Part shown: in pieces, positions 48,228 through 56,294 of the stretch
Layout of the letters: each line of letters opens with the position of its first letter
Position numbering within the stretch: position 1 is the first letter of the stretch
Source of the DNA: Aureimonas sp. OT7
Lineage (GTDB): Bacteria > Pseudomonadota > Alphaproteobacteria > Rhizobiales > Rhizobiaceae
Assembly (NCBI RefSeq): GCF_014844055.1
Contig: NZ_CP062167.1
Span: forward strand, 883,501 to 947,500
DNA: 64,000 bases
Reading direction: 5' to 3'
Position numbers and translations under genes: made by a program
Notes under the pieces: generated by a model
Database searches by the model: none
What the model was told of the DNA's origin: nothing
The model's input: only the letters and a program-made list of their open reading frames with translations

Positions 48228-49865
48228 ATGGCGAATCGTCCGCGGCGGTCGAAGGCGAGCGACAGGACCGCCCCGAAGACCATCGACCTGATGGCGGAGG
48301 GGGACACCCCGGCCGACGGCGCACCGCTGGTCGAAGGGTCGAATCCGTCCGGAGAGCCATCGCTGGAGCCGGGCTCTTCGCCGGAGCCGAAAGCTTCGCC
48401 AGAGCCGAAATCTTCGCCCAAGCCGAAGTCTTCGCCGGAGCCGGAGACTTCGCCCCCGTCTGCCGCGGAGCCGGTGTCTGCGTCCACGCCCGCCCCCAAG
48501 CCGGAACCGCGCCTGCCGGCGCCCAGTCAGCAGCCTCTGGCCGCCTCCGGAGAGGGGGTGGCCGCGCAGGCGGCATCGCAGGACCGGTCCCGTTCCGCGC
48601 CGAAGCCCGAAAACGCGGATGCGGCCACGGATGCCCGTCCGGACAGCGCCACCGACGCCTTTGCCGCAGAGGAAGGCTTCACCCGCCCCTTGTCCGATGC
48701 CGATTTGTCCGAGTTCGAAGATGACGAGACGGTGCTTTCGGCTGCCGCGCCGGATACAGCCGCCACGCCCGAGGCCGCGCCCTATGTCGAGCCGGAGATT
48801 CATCCTGCCCCGCCCACGACCGGCTCCCTCGTGGGAGCCGCCGTCGGCGGCGCGGTGATCGCGCTCGTCGGAGGAGGCATTCTTCTTTACGCCGGCCTGC
48901 TGCCTGGGCTTCCCGTAGCTCAGCCCGCCGCTTCGCAATTCGCTTCCGCCGGTGAGGTGCAGCGCCTTTCCGGAGACGTATCGGCCATGCGCGAGGTGGT
49001 GGAGCAGATCCAGTCCGCCCAGGCCGCCGGCGGTGCGACGACTTCGCCCGTATCGGCCACGGATTTTTCGGCGTTGTCGGATCGGGTCGCCGCTGCGGAG
49101 CGTACGTTGCAAAGCGGCACATCCGCCTCCGGCGATCTTGCGACCGGCCTGGACGATGTCCGCGCGCAGATCGATCAGGTACGCCAGGCGGCCGAGGCGG
49201 CGCAGCAGGCCGCCACCGGCGCGGCCGACACCGCCAACCGCGCCAATGAGGCGGCAACCGCAGCACGCGGCGATGCGCAACAGGCCGGGGAGCAGGTCGC
49301 GTCGATCGGCGGCCGGGTGGATGCCATCGAATCGGCCAACCGCAACGCCGCCATCGCCCTGTCCGCCGCTGCGCTGAAGGCGGCGATCGACCGGGGCGGC
49401 GCCTTCATGCCGGAGCTGGAAGCCTATGCACGGGCCAGCGGCGGCGGCGAGGCAGTGGACGCCCTGCGCGACAGCGCGGCCAGCGGCGTGACGACCCTTT
49501 CGCAATTGCAGGCGGACTGGCCGGAGCTGGAGCGGACTTTGCTGCTGGCCGTTCGTCCGGAAACGGCGAACGCGCCGGTGGGAGACCAGTTCATGGCGGG
49601 GCTTCGCTCCCTCGTCACCGTGCGCCCCGAGGGTGCGGCCGGGGAAACGGCGGAAGGGCCGGAAGGCGCGGTGGCACGCATGGATTCGGCCCTGCGGCGG
49701 GGAGACCTGGCCGCGTTCCTCGCCGAGCGCCAGACGCTGCCGGAACCCGCACAGCAGGCGAGCGCAGATTTCGCCGCCCGGGCCGAGGCGCGCCGGCAGG
49801 CCGGCGAACTGGTGGATGGCGCGCTGACCAATGCCCTGAATGCAACCACCCCGACGACGGAGTGA
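48228..49865 (+). CDS. Mitofilin-like inner membrane protein (alphaMic60)
   Basis: A 545-residue bacterial relative of mitochondrial Mic60. Order: a disordered Pro/Glu/Ser-rich N-terminus with a tandem repeat, one transmembrane helix near residues 200-222 (GAAVGGAVIALVGGGILLY), a long coiled coil rich in Ala/Gln (about 240-380), and a C-terminal mitofilin-signature helical domain. Such genes sit between hemD and hemY in alphaproteobacteria and help form inner-membrane invaginations. The ATG at 48228 has GGAACGGAG upstream. Confidence 0.85.
   Translation: MANRPRRSKASDRTAPKTIDLMAEGDTPADGAPLVEGSNPSGEPSLEPGSSPEPKASPEPKSSPKPKSSPEPETSPPSAAEPVSASTPAPKPEPRLPAPSQQPLAASGEGVAAQAASQDRSRSAPKPENADAATDARPDSATDAFAAEEGFTRPLSDADLSEFEDDETVLSAAAPDTAATPEAAPYVEPEIHPAPPTTGSLVGAAVGGAVIALVGGGILLYAGLLPGLPVAQPAASQFASAGEVQRLSGDVSAMREVVEQIQSAQAAGGATTSPVSATDFSALSDRVAAAERTLQSGTSASGDLATGLDDVRAQIDQVRQAAEAAQQAATGAADTANRANEAATAARGDAQQAGEQVASIGGRVDAIESANRNAAIALSAAALKAAIDRGGAFMPELEAYARASGGGEAVDALRDSAASGVTTLSQLQADWPELERTLLLAVRPETANAPVGDQFMAGLRSLVTVRPEGAAGETAEGPEGAVARMDSALRRGDLAAFLAERQTLPEPAQQASADFAARAEARRQAGELVDGALTNALNATTPTTE
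48375..48455 (+). repeat. 18-bp tandem repeat in the mitofilin gene
   Basis: About 4.5 copies of an 18-bp unit starting with TCTTCGCC (48375, 48393, 48411, 48429, 48447), encoding the hexapeptide SSPEPK with changes. Repeats of this kind change copy number easily between strains. Confidence 0.85.
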
Positions 49866-49874
49866 GGCCAAGAC

Positions 49875-51353
49875 ATGCTGCGTATTCTCGCGTTTTTTCT
49901 TCTTGTCCTTGCCGCCGGCCTCGGCTTCGCATGGCTTGCCGACAATCCAGGCACGGTCAGCATCGTCTGGCAGGGGCAGGAGCTGCGCACCAGCTTCATG
50001 GTGCTCGTCATCGCGCTGGGCCTCGTCGTCCTGGGCGCCGTGCTTCTGTTCTGGCTGTTCCAGTCGCTGTTCGGCGCCCCGGACAGGATCGGCCGTTTCT
50101 TCGATATGCGCCGCCGCGACCGGGGCTACCGCGCCCTGTCCAACGGTATCCTGGCCGCCGGCGCGGGCGATGCCGTCACGGCGCGCCGCATGGAGCGGCA
50201 GGGGCAGAAGCTCCTGTCCTCCGACAAGGAGCCCCTGTTGCGCTTTCTCGATGCGCAGACCGCGATGATCGAGGGCGACCAAGCAAGGGCCCGGCGTGTG
50301 TTCGAAACCATGGAAGGCGATTCCGATACACGACTTCTGGCGCTGCGCGGCCTGTATCTGGAGGCGGAGCGCTCGGGCGACATGACGGCCGCGCGCCACT
50401 ATGCCGAGCAGGCCGTGCGCATCGCGCCGCATGTGCCGTGGGCGGGCAACGCCGTCCTGGAATTGAAGGCGGCGGAAGGAGATTACGACGGGGCGCTCGC
50501 CATACTGGAGGCGCAGCGTAATTCCCGCCTGATCGAGCGTTCGGAAAGCCATCGCCAGCGCGCCGTCCTGTTGACGGGCAAGGCCATCGCCTTGTCGGAT
50601 TCTGACCCAGCGGCCGCCCGCATGGCCGCGCGCGAGGCACAGAAGCTGCAGCCCGATTTCACCCCGGCCGCCCTGGTTGCGGCGAAGGCGCTGGTGCGTC
50701 TCGAAGACAGCCGCAAGGCGCAGAAGATCCTGGAATCCTCCTGGCGGGCCGAGCCGCATCCCGATGTGGCAGATGCCTATGTCCATCTGAATGCGGGCGA
50801 TAGCGCCGAGGAGCGTTTGAGGCGGGCGCAGCGCCTGGCCGGCTACCACCCGGACCATCCGGAATCGCATCTCGCGGTGGCCCATGCCGCCTTCGAGGCG
50901 CGGCACTACCCACTGGCCCGCACAGAGGCGGAGGCCGTCGCCGCGAAGACCCCGCGCGAAAGCGTCTATCTGCTGCTCGCCGATATCGAAGAGGCCGAAG
51001 GTGGCCCGGAGGGTCGCGTCCGCGCCTATATGCAAAAGGCCCTGCGCGCGCCGAAAGACCCGGCCTGGACGGCCGATGGCGTCGTCTCGCGCGAGTGGCG
51101 GCCATTCTCGCCGGTGACAGGCAAGATCGACGCCTTCAAATGGAAGGTGCCGATGGAGGCGGAATCCGGCGAGGGCGCGTTGCTTGAGGACGTTCCCATG
51201 CCGCCCCGACATGAAATCGAGCAAAGGGCGGTGACGCCGGACACCGGTGACGACCGACAGGTCTCGGAGCCAGCCGTCGCCAACGACGTGGTGGCCCCAC
51301 CCGCGACCGACGGCGAGACTTATGAAGCGCGCAAGGAAGCGCGGTTCAATTGA
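49875..51353 (+). CDS. hemY: Haem biosynthesis-associated TPR protein HemY
   Basis: A 492-residue protein with two N-terminal transmembrane helices (about 1-21 and 40-65) and a run of TPR-like helices (residues 100-390). It is the proteobacterial HemY of unclear function, unrelated to the protoporphyrinogen oxidase of the same name. It follows the mitofilin gene by 9 bp. The C-terminal 90 residues look disordered. Its constant pairing with mic60 suggests a shared membrane role. Confidence 0.9.
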   Translation: MLRILAFFLLVLAAGLGFAWLADNPGTVSIVWQGQELRTSFMVLVIALGLVVLGAVLLFWLFQSLFGAPDRIGRFFDMRRRDRGYRALSNGILAAGAGDAVTARRMERQGQKLLSSDKEPLLRFLDAQTAMIEGDQARARRVFETMEGDSDTRLLALRGLYLEAERSGDMTAARHYAEQAVRIAPHVPWAGNAVLELKAAEGDYDGALAILEAQRNSRLIERSESHRQRAVLLTGKAIALSDSDPAAARMAAREAQKLQPDFTPAALVAAKALVRLEDSRKAQKILESSWRAEPHPDVADAYVHLNAGDSAEERLRRAQRLAGYHPDHPESHLAVAHAAFEARHYPLARTEAEAVAAKTPRESVYLLLADIEEAEGGPEGRVRAYMQKALRAPKDPAWTADGVVSREWRPFSPVTGKIDAFKWKVPMEAESGEGALLEDVPMPPRHEIEQRAVTPDTGDDRQVSEPAVANDVVAPPATDGETYEARKEARFN

Positions 51354-51414
51354 TTTCGCCGATGGAACACGCGATGCTGCGTTGCGGTATGGTGATTTGG
51401 ATCCACGGTGAGGG

Positions 51415-51894
51415 ATGTTGCAGGCAGACATGCTCGACCGCCTGAGAGAATTTCTGGAAGGATTCGCCATGCCGGCGGATCGCGCGCGACCCGGCGCGGA
51501 CGATCCGCGCGTGGCCATAGCCGCACTGCTCTACCATCTCTGCGCCGCCGACGGGGTCGTGACCCCGGACGAGTCGGACCGCATCCGCGACCTGATCGCC
51601 GACAAGTTCGCCATCGGGCCGGACGAGGCATCCCGGATCTTCGAGGCCGGGCGGGAGGCCGATGAGGAGGCCGTGGACCTGTTCACCTTCACCAGCGTCC
51701 TGATGCGCCATCTGGACGAGGACGCCCGTGTGCGCTTCGTGCGCGCCTTGTGGGAGGTCAGCCTTGTGGATGGCCAGCTCGGCGAACTCGAGGACAACCT
51801 CATCTGGCGCATCTCCGACCTTCTCGGCATCTCGACGCGCCAGCGCATGGAAGCCAAGCAATATGCGGCAGGGCGGCTCAAGGGCGATGGCTGA
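51415..51894 (+). CDS. TerB family protein
   Basis: A 159-residue helical TerB-type protein: VAIAALLYHLCAADGVVTPDE, then a second half with VSLVDGQLGELEDNLIWRISDLLGI. The acidic DG-x-x-x-x-E/D pairs are the metal-binding pattern of the family, named from tellurite resistance but widespread as a housekeeping protein. It lies 61 bp after hemY and its stop overlaps the next start. Confidence 0.86.
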   Translation: MLQADMLDRLREFLEGFAMPADRARPGADDPRVAIAALLYHLCAADGVVTPDESDRIRDLIADKFAIGPDEASRIFEAGREADEEAVDLFTFTSVLMRHLDEDARVRFVRALWEVSLVDGQLGELEDNLIWRISDLLGISTRQRMEAKQYAAGRLKGDG

Positions 51895-52666
51895 CGGCGG
51901 CGAACCGCGGGGCCTGGTCGGCGCCGAGGCCGAGGCCGAGCGGCGCTACGCGCTGGACGCAATCGTCGATCCGCGCCCGATCCTTGTCGTACTGCATCAG
52001 GAAACCTCCACGCCGGGTCGTGTCGGACAGGTTCTGGACGCGGCCGGCGTTGGTCTCGACATCCGCCGACCCGTTCTGGGAGACAGTCTGCCGCCGACGC
52101 TGGAAGGGCATCGCGGGGCCATCGTCTTCGGTGGCCCGCCCAGCGCCAACGACCCCGAGCCGCATTTGCGGGCAGAGATCGACTGGATGTCGGTGCCCCT
52201 GCGCGAGGAACGGCCGCTCCTCGGCATCTGCCTTGGCGCACAGATGCTCGCCAAGCATCTTGGCGCCCGGGTCGGCCCGCATCCGGACGGGCTGGTGGAG
52301 GTGGGTTACTATCCGATGCGCCCGACGTTCGAAGGGCGCAGCCTGCTGCCGCACTGGCCGGGCATGGTCTACCAGTGGCACCGGGAAGGGTTCGACCTGC
52401 CGGCCGGCGCCCGCCTCCTGGCGGAGGGCGACACCTTTCCAAACCAAGCGTTCAGCTATGGCGGCAAGGCATTCGGCGTGCAGTTCCATGCGGAACTGAC
52501 ACTGGCGATGATGCATCGCTGGACGACCCATGGGCACGAGCGGCTGACGCTGCCGGGCGCGCAGGCACGGGGAGCGCATTTCACCGGCCGCGCCATCTAC
52601 GATGCGCCCGTTCGCCGCTGGCTGGAACAGATGCTGGCCATGATCTTCGGCGGCGCGGTGACGTAA
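51887..52666 (+). CDS. Class I glutamine amidotransferase-like protein
   Basis: A 259-residue GATase with a GMP-synthase-like N-terminal pattern: VFGGPPSANDPE, the nucleophile Cys in LGICLGAQMLAKHLG (near residue 120), and His-Ala-Glu in GVQFHAELT. No synthetase domain is attached, so it is probably a gamma-glutamyl hydrolase or free amidotransferase. It begins inside the terB-like gene with ATG at 51887. Confidence 0.87.
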   Translation: MADGGEPRGLVGAEAEAERRYALDAIVDPRPILVVLHQETSTPGRVGQVLDAAGVGLDIRRPVLGDSLPPTLEGHRGAIVFGGPPSANDPEPHLRAEIDWMSVPLREERPLLGICLGAQMLAKHLGARVGPHPDGLVEVGYYPMRPTFEGRSLLPHWPGMVYQWHREGFDLPAGARLLAEGDTFPNQAFSYGGKAFGVQFHAELTLAMMHRWTTHGHERLTLPGAQARGAHFTGRAIYDAPVRRWLEQMLAMIFGGAVT

Positions 52667-52736
52667 ATCCGCACCGGCACCGTTGCCGCATACTTCGATC
52701 CTTGCGGGAAACGCGGTCCGGTGGCCGGACTGGAAA

Positions 52737-52758
52737 GGGGCGCCGTTGCCGGCGCCCC
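52737..52758 (-). terminator. Terminator of the zinc alcohol dehydrogenase gene
   Basis: GGGGCGCC (52737-52744) pairs with GGCGCCCC (52751-52758) over a 6-base loop. On the minus strand it lies 5 bp beyond the dehydrogenase stop and is followed by TTTCC. Confidence 0.7.
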
Positions 52759-52763
52759 GTTGG

Positions 52764-53936
52764 TCAACCGAGGTTGAAGACGACTTTGGTGCAGCCGTCG
52801 CGCTTTTCCTTGAACGCCTTGTAGAGGTCCGGCCCATCGGCGAGATCGCCGCTCCTGTGGCTGATGAGCGAGGTCATGTCGACCTTGCCCTCCTGGATCA
52901 GCTTCGTCAGCGGCTCCAGATAGCGTTTGACGTGCGTCTGTCCGCTCCGGAGGGTCAGGCTTTTCTGGACGACCTGGCCCATATTGATCGACAGGGGGCC
53001 GCCATAGACACCGGGGATCGACACCACACCGCCGGGGCGCACCGACTGGATCGCCTGGGATAGCGCAAACTCCCGCTCGGCGGGTGCAACCTTCTCCTTG
53101 ATGGACGACAGGATGCCGCCCTGCCCATGGCCGGCGTCGGCCTCCATGCCGACGCAGTCGATCACCGCGTCGGCGCCTTCGCCGTGGGTGATCTCCCGGA
53201 TCCGCTCGTAGACGTCCTCCTTCGCGAAGTCGATGAAATGCGTCGCTCCGGCCCGCCGCGCGAGTTCGATGCGTTCCGGCACCGTCTCGATCGCTATGAC
53301 CCGTTCGGCGCCGAGAAGCCTGGCGGACTGGATGGCGAAAAAGCCGACCGGGCCACAGCCCCAGACGGCAACCGTCTCGCCGCCTTTCAGGTCGCACTGC
53401 TCCGCGCCCTGGTAACCCGTCGGGAAAATGTCGGTCAGGAAAAGGACATCATCGTCGCTCATCCCCTCCGGCACCTTGATCGGAGCGAAGTCGGCCATCG
53501 GCACGCGGACATATTCGGCCTGTCCGCCCGAATAGCCGCCGAGGATGTGCGAGTAGCCGAAGAGCCCGGCGATCGGGTAGCCGAACATCTCGGCCGCCTT
53601 GTCACCGTTGCGGTTCGACCGCTGGCAGCAGGAGTAGAGGCCCATCCGGCACATGCGGCATTCGCCGCAGTTGATGTTGAAGGGCACGACGATGCGGTCG
53701 CCCTTCCGGAGAGGATGGCTCGGCGAGCCGACTTCGACCACCTCGCCCATGAATTCGTGGCCCAGAATGTCGCCACTGTGCATGTCCGGCATCAGCCCGT
53801 CCATCAGATGCAGGTCCGATCCGCAGATGGCGCAACTCGTGACCTTGATGACGACGTCGCGCGCATCTTCGATCCTGGGGTCGTCGACGGTATCGCATCG
53901 TATGTCGTTGGTTCCGTGCCAGCATAAAGCTTTCAT
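52764..53936 (-). CDS. Zinc-dependent alcohol dehydrogenase
   Basis: A 390-residue medium-chain dehydrogenase of the formaldehyde/glutathione-independent type. Catalytic zinc ligands are in SCAICGSDLHLMDG and GHEFMGEV; the structural zinc site is CGECRMCRMGLYSCC; the NAD fold is VAVWGCGPVGFFAI. Start is the ATG at 53936 (MKALCWHG), with GAGGAAA upstream; the frame is open 45 bp further. An EcfG-like promoter lies 60-80 bp upstream, suggesting general stress control. Confidence 0.93.
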   Translation of the reverse strand: MKALCWHGTNDIRCDTVDDPRIEDARDVVIKVTSCAICGSDLHLMDGLMPDMHSGDILGHEFMGEVVEVGSPSHPLRKGDRIVVPFNINCGECRMCRMGLYSCCQRSNRNGDKAAEMFGYPIAGLFGYSHILGGYSGGQAEYVRVPMADFAPIKVPEGMSDDDVLFLTDIFPTGYQGAEQCDLKGGETVAVWGCGPVGFFAIQSARLLGAERVIAIETVPERIELARRAGATHFIDFAKEDVYERIREITHGEGADAVIDCVGMEADAGHGQGGILSSIKEKVAPAEREFALSQAIQSVRPGGVVSIPGVYGGPLSINMGQVVQKSLTLRSGQTHVKRYLEPLTKLIQEGKVDMTSLISHRSGDLADGPDLYKAFKEKRDGCTKVVFNLG

Positions 53937-53994
53937 GGGAGGTTTCCTCTTCGTTGCGTCCTGCCGGGGATTCGCCGGCACAGCCTGGAGGAAC

Positions 53995-54019
53995 TACGCA
54001 GCCGGGCGCGGGGCGTTCC
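53995..54019 (-). promoter_or_regulatory. EcfG-like promoter of the alcohol dehydrogenase gene
   Basis: On the minus strand GGAAC (54019-54015), a 16-bp spacer, then CGTA (53998-53995). The EcfG consensus is GGAAC-N16/17-CGTT, so one mismatch. Spacing to the ATG at 53936 is normal for a promoter. Confidence 0.55.
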
Positions 54020-54080
54020 GCTTCGACGCCCGGTAATTGCGTACCAGAGCGGATTACCGGCGATAGGGGGGCTGATTGCG

Positions 54081-54887
54081 TTATACTGCTTTATGCTTCC
54101 GATCGCGGGCAGGGGTCGCCTCAAGGGGGCTGGCCACCGTGGGCGGACGCCGCTGTACGGCATTTTCCAGGCCCTGTCCGGCTGCCTTGAAATGGAGATA
54201 GGCCGGATCGAAACCGGCGAAGGCCGTTAGCGCGGGAATGTCCGGGATCGTAATCACACGCCCCGTTTGGGTAATGAGGTTGGCGCGGCGCATCGTCTGC
54301 AGCGCACGGTTGACCGACACCGTCGTCAGCCCCACCGTATCGGCAAGTTCGGACTGCGTCACGGGCAATTGGAAGCTGTTGCCGCTTGCATGGCCGACCG
54401 CCTGCAGGCGAACGAACAGTTCGCAGACGATATGCGCCACCCGGCGGTCGGGCTCACGGCGGCCGATGTTCAACAGCCACTCCCGCAGGATCGCCTCATC
54501 GACCAGCGATGACCACCAAAGGGCCCGAGTCAGGGCCGGTCTCTCCATCAGCATCGCGATGTCCGCTTCCTTCAGTCGGACAACGACACATTCATTCCGT
54601 GCCGCGATGCTGTGGTCCATTCGCTCCAGGACGAAGGTGTAGAGATCGCAGAAATCGCCCGGCACGAGGTAGCCGATGATCTGCCGTTTGCCGTTCGGCA
54701 ACAGCTTGTAACGATACGCCAGACCTTCGAGCACGATATGCACGAACTCGGCCGCATCGCCCTGGTTTATGAGCTCGGAGCCGGGCGGCAGGCGGCGACC
54801 CGCGCCGACGATGGCGTGGAGGAGATCGCAATCCGCCTGCGGCAGCGTGTTTCCACGAAGGAGCTTTGCGACGACTGCTGAAACCAA
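54081..54887 (-). CDS. Crp/Fnr family transcriptional regulator
   Basis: A 268-residue regulator: cyclic-nucleotide-like sensor domain (LINQGDAAEFVHIVLEGLAYRYKLL, cited in part: LINQGDAAEFVH) and a winged-helix DNA-binding domain with VTQSELADTVGLTTVSVNRAL. No Fe-S cysteines of the Fnr type. The only in-frame start is TTG at 54887, so the N-terminus is uncertain. The C-terminal 35 residues are extra and disordered. Between two genes with EcfG-like promoters; possibly a stress or oxygen-linked regulator. Confidence 0.82.
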   Translation of the reverse strand: MVSAVVAKLLRGNTLPQADCDLLHAIVGAGRRLPPGSELINQGDAAEFVHIVLEGLAYRYKLLPNGKRQIIGYLVPGDFCDLYTFVLERMDHSIAARNECVVVRLKEADIAMLMERPALTRALWWSSLVDEAILREWLLNIGRREPDRRVAHIVCELFVRLQAVGHASGNSFQLPVTQSELADTVGLTTVSVNRALQTMRRANLITQTGRVITIPDIPALTAFAGFDPAYLHFKAAGQGLENAVQRRPPTVASPLEATPARDRKHKAV

Positions 54888-55037
54888 GACCGTCTCCCCG
54901 CCTACAGGCTTTGTGGCTGCCCGACCTTCGCTTCATCATCGCGGCCGGCCCATGCCGGTCGTTCGAGATGCGGGAGCAAGCCCCACCCGCCAGATCCGAT
55001 CCCGATCGCGAGGGACGCGAAGCGTCCGGGCGTTTCG

Positions 55038-55062
55038 GGAACGATCGGGTCAGGTGGTCGTA
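55038..55062 (+). promoter_or_regulatory. EcfG-like general stress promoter
   Basis: GGAAC (55038-55042), 16 bp, CGTA (55059-55062): one mismatch to GGAAC-N16-CGTT. It lies 76 bp before the ATG of the small gene at 55138, in a 250-bp gap with no other feature seen. Confidence 0.55.
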
Positions 55063-55137
55063 TATGAACGGTGGGACGGCGTAGTCCAGTGGTTCCGGCG
55101 TCGCCCTCGACCGACAAGACAGGATCGATGGAAACCG

Positions 55138-55383
55138 ATGGCCAAGCGAAGCTTACTCAATCGCATCTTCTCGTTCGGCCATGCGCCCGAGGCGGACCGC
55201 CGTGCCGAGAAGGAAAATCTCGTGGCCGCGCCCGACATCGGCGCCAGGACTGAAGGTTCTCCCGACAATGATGCGCATCACCCCGCTGCAGCTTCCACGG
55301 ATACCGATACGGAAGCCGGCGCGGACCTGCGCGCTCCGGACGAAGGAGGCATTACGCCCCTGTCGCCGGCTTCCCGCAAATAG
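55138..55383 (+). CDS. Small hypothetical hydrophilic protein
   Basis: An unrecognised 81-residue protein starting MAKRSLLNRIFSFGHAPEAD. The first 14 residues could form an amphipathic helix; the rest is acidic, Ala/Asp-rich and probably disordered. The ribosome site is weak. Support comes from the EcfG-like promoter upstream and the hairpin 15 bp after the stop. Likely stress-induced, by inference. Confidence 0.5.
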   Translation: MAKRSLLNRIFSFGHAPEADRRAEKENLVAAPDIGARTEGSPDNDAHHPAAASTDTDTEAGADLRAPDEGGITPLSPASRK

Positions 55384-55397
55384 GTCCACATAGGCGC

Positions 55398-55422
55398 CGG
55401 GAGGGGCCGGTGGCCCCTCCCG
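55398..55422. terminator. Hairpin between convergent genes
   Basis: CGGGAGGGGCC (55398-55408) pairs exactly with GGCCCCTCCCG (55412-55422) over a 3-base loop. No T-run, but it lies between the convergent small gene and DUF892 gene, so a bidirectional terminator is likely. Confidence 0.55.
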
Positions 55423-55449
55423 CTCGTGACATAGATTGCCTGATTGTCG

Positions 55450-55968
55450 TCAGGCCGATTTGCGGCGGGCAGCCGGCTTCTCGGCCTCACCGTATGACAG
55501 GCTTCCGGCGATCTGACTCAGAAGGGCATCCGTTGCCTTCTCTTCCTCGAGCGTTTTCTCCAGAAGCGGCACGGCGTCGGTGTAGCCCAGTTTCTCAGCC
55601 CAGGTCTTGAGAAGGCCGTAGCGAGCGATCTCGTAATGCTCGACCGCCTGTGCGCAGCCAATGAGCACCTGGTCGGCGGCGTCCGTTCCGCCAAAATCCT
55701 CCAGATCCTCTTCCATCTCGGAGGTGATGCCCTGCATCGCCTCGCAGGTCTTGGCCCGTGGTGACTTGCCGATGATTTCGAACACCTGGACGAGACGTTC
55801 GACCTGTTCGGCGCTTTCCTCGCCGTGCTTCGTGAATGCGTCCTTGAGTTCCTGAGCCTCGGCAGCCTTGGCCGATTTCTTCAGCGCCTTCACCGACTGC
55901 TTCTCGGCGTAATAGACATCCTTCAGCGTCTCGTGGAACGCGTCCGCAAGCGTCTTTTCCGTAGCCAT
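55450..55968 (-). CDS. DUF892 ferritin-like protein (YciE/YciF type)
   Basis: A 172-residue four-helix protein of the DUF892 family: DVYYAEKQSVKALKKSAKAA, KHGEESAEQVERL, EHYEIARYGLLKTWAEKLG and LEEEKATDALLSQIA, with the repeated Glu/His metal ligands of ferritin-like proteins. Members are induced by general stress in many bacteria. A GGAAC box lies upstream on the same strand. It is the last host gene before the phage-like element. Confidence 0.9.
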   Translation of the reverse strand: MATEKTLADAFHETLKDVYYAEKQSVKALKKSAKAAEAQELKDAFTKHGEESAEQVERLVQVFEIIGKSPRAKTCEAMQGITSEMEEDLEDFGGTDAADQVLIGCAQAVEHYEIARYGLLKTWAEKLGYTDAVPLLEKTLEEEKATDALLSQIAGSLSYGEAEKPAARRKSA

Positions 55969-56018
55969 TTCATGATCCCTTCACCTGATCCGCCGAATGG
56001 CGGGATCCATGCGAAAGA

Positions 56019-56043
56019 AAGCGCGGCGACCGATAGAGGTTCC
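56019..56043 (-). promoter_or_regulatory. Possible EcfG-like promoter of the DUF892 gene
   Basis: On the minus strand GGAAC (56043-56039), 16 bp, then GCTT (56022-56019). Two of the four -10 bases differ from CGTT, so this is weaker than the other two. It is 51 bp from the DUF892 ATG. Confidence 0.4.
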
Positions 56044-56181
56044 CGGCGATTCACAGGTGAAGTCTGGAGCCCCGACCGAAGCGCCGTGCGAGCCGCATTC
56101 ACATTGCCAGCAGGCCGGCGGCAGAGCTGACAGCGGTCTTGCTTCGCCCGGGTGTCGGCGGTCAGTCGTCATGGGGAGAAC

Positions 56182-56198
56182 TGGTGGAGCTGAGCGGG
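56182..56198 (-). other. Putative attachment site: 3' end of tRNA-Ala
   Basis: On the minus strand this reads CCCGCTCAGCTCCACCA, the T-arm end, acceptor strand, discriminator and CCA of an alphaproteobacterial tRNA-Ala. The rest of a tRNA is absent: the bases to the right diverge at once. It lies 97 bp before the integrase start, so it is the likely host-phage junction left by integration at a tRNA 3' end. The intact tRNA would be at the far right end of the element. Confidence 0.65.
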
Positions 56199-56250
56199 GA
56201 CTATCCTTGAGGCCCGGCCAGCCTGCAAACTGGACAATACAAGGGGTCTC

Positions 56251-56285
56251 GGGTACTCAAAGCGGGTACGCAATCGGGTACGCAG
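56251..56285 (+). repeat. Three direct repeats before the integrase gene
   Basis: GGGTACTCAA (56251), GGGTACGCAA (56264) and GGGTACGCAG (56276), 13 and 12 bp apart, ending 9 bp before the integrase ATG. Candidate arm-type integrase sites or an autoregulatory operator. The 326-bp stretch 55969-56294 otherwise holds only the promoter and att site listed. Confidence 0.7.
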
Positions 56286-56294
56286 GGCTCCAGA

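Noticed and set aside
47874..51518. 1214-residue minus-strand open frame
   Set aside because: Antisense of mic60 and hemY; low-complexity Gly/Arg sequence with no domain.
51415..51894. Tellurite resistance operon
   Set aside because: A single TerB-like gene without terC, terD or terE; the family is common as a housekeeping protein.
56182..56260. Complete tRNA-Ala gene
   Set aside because: Only the last 17 bases match; no anticodon or D arm follows on the minus strand.
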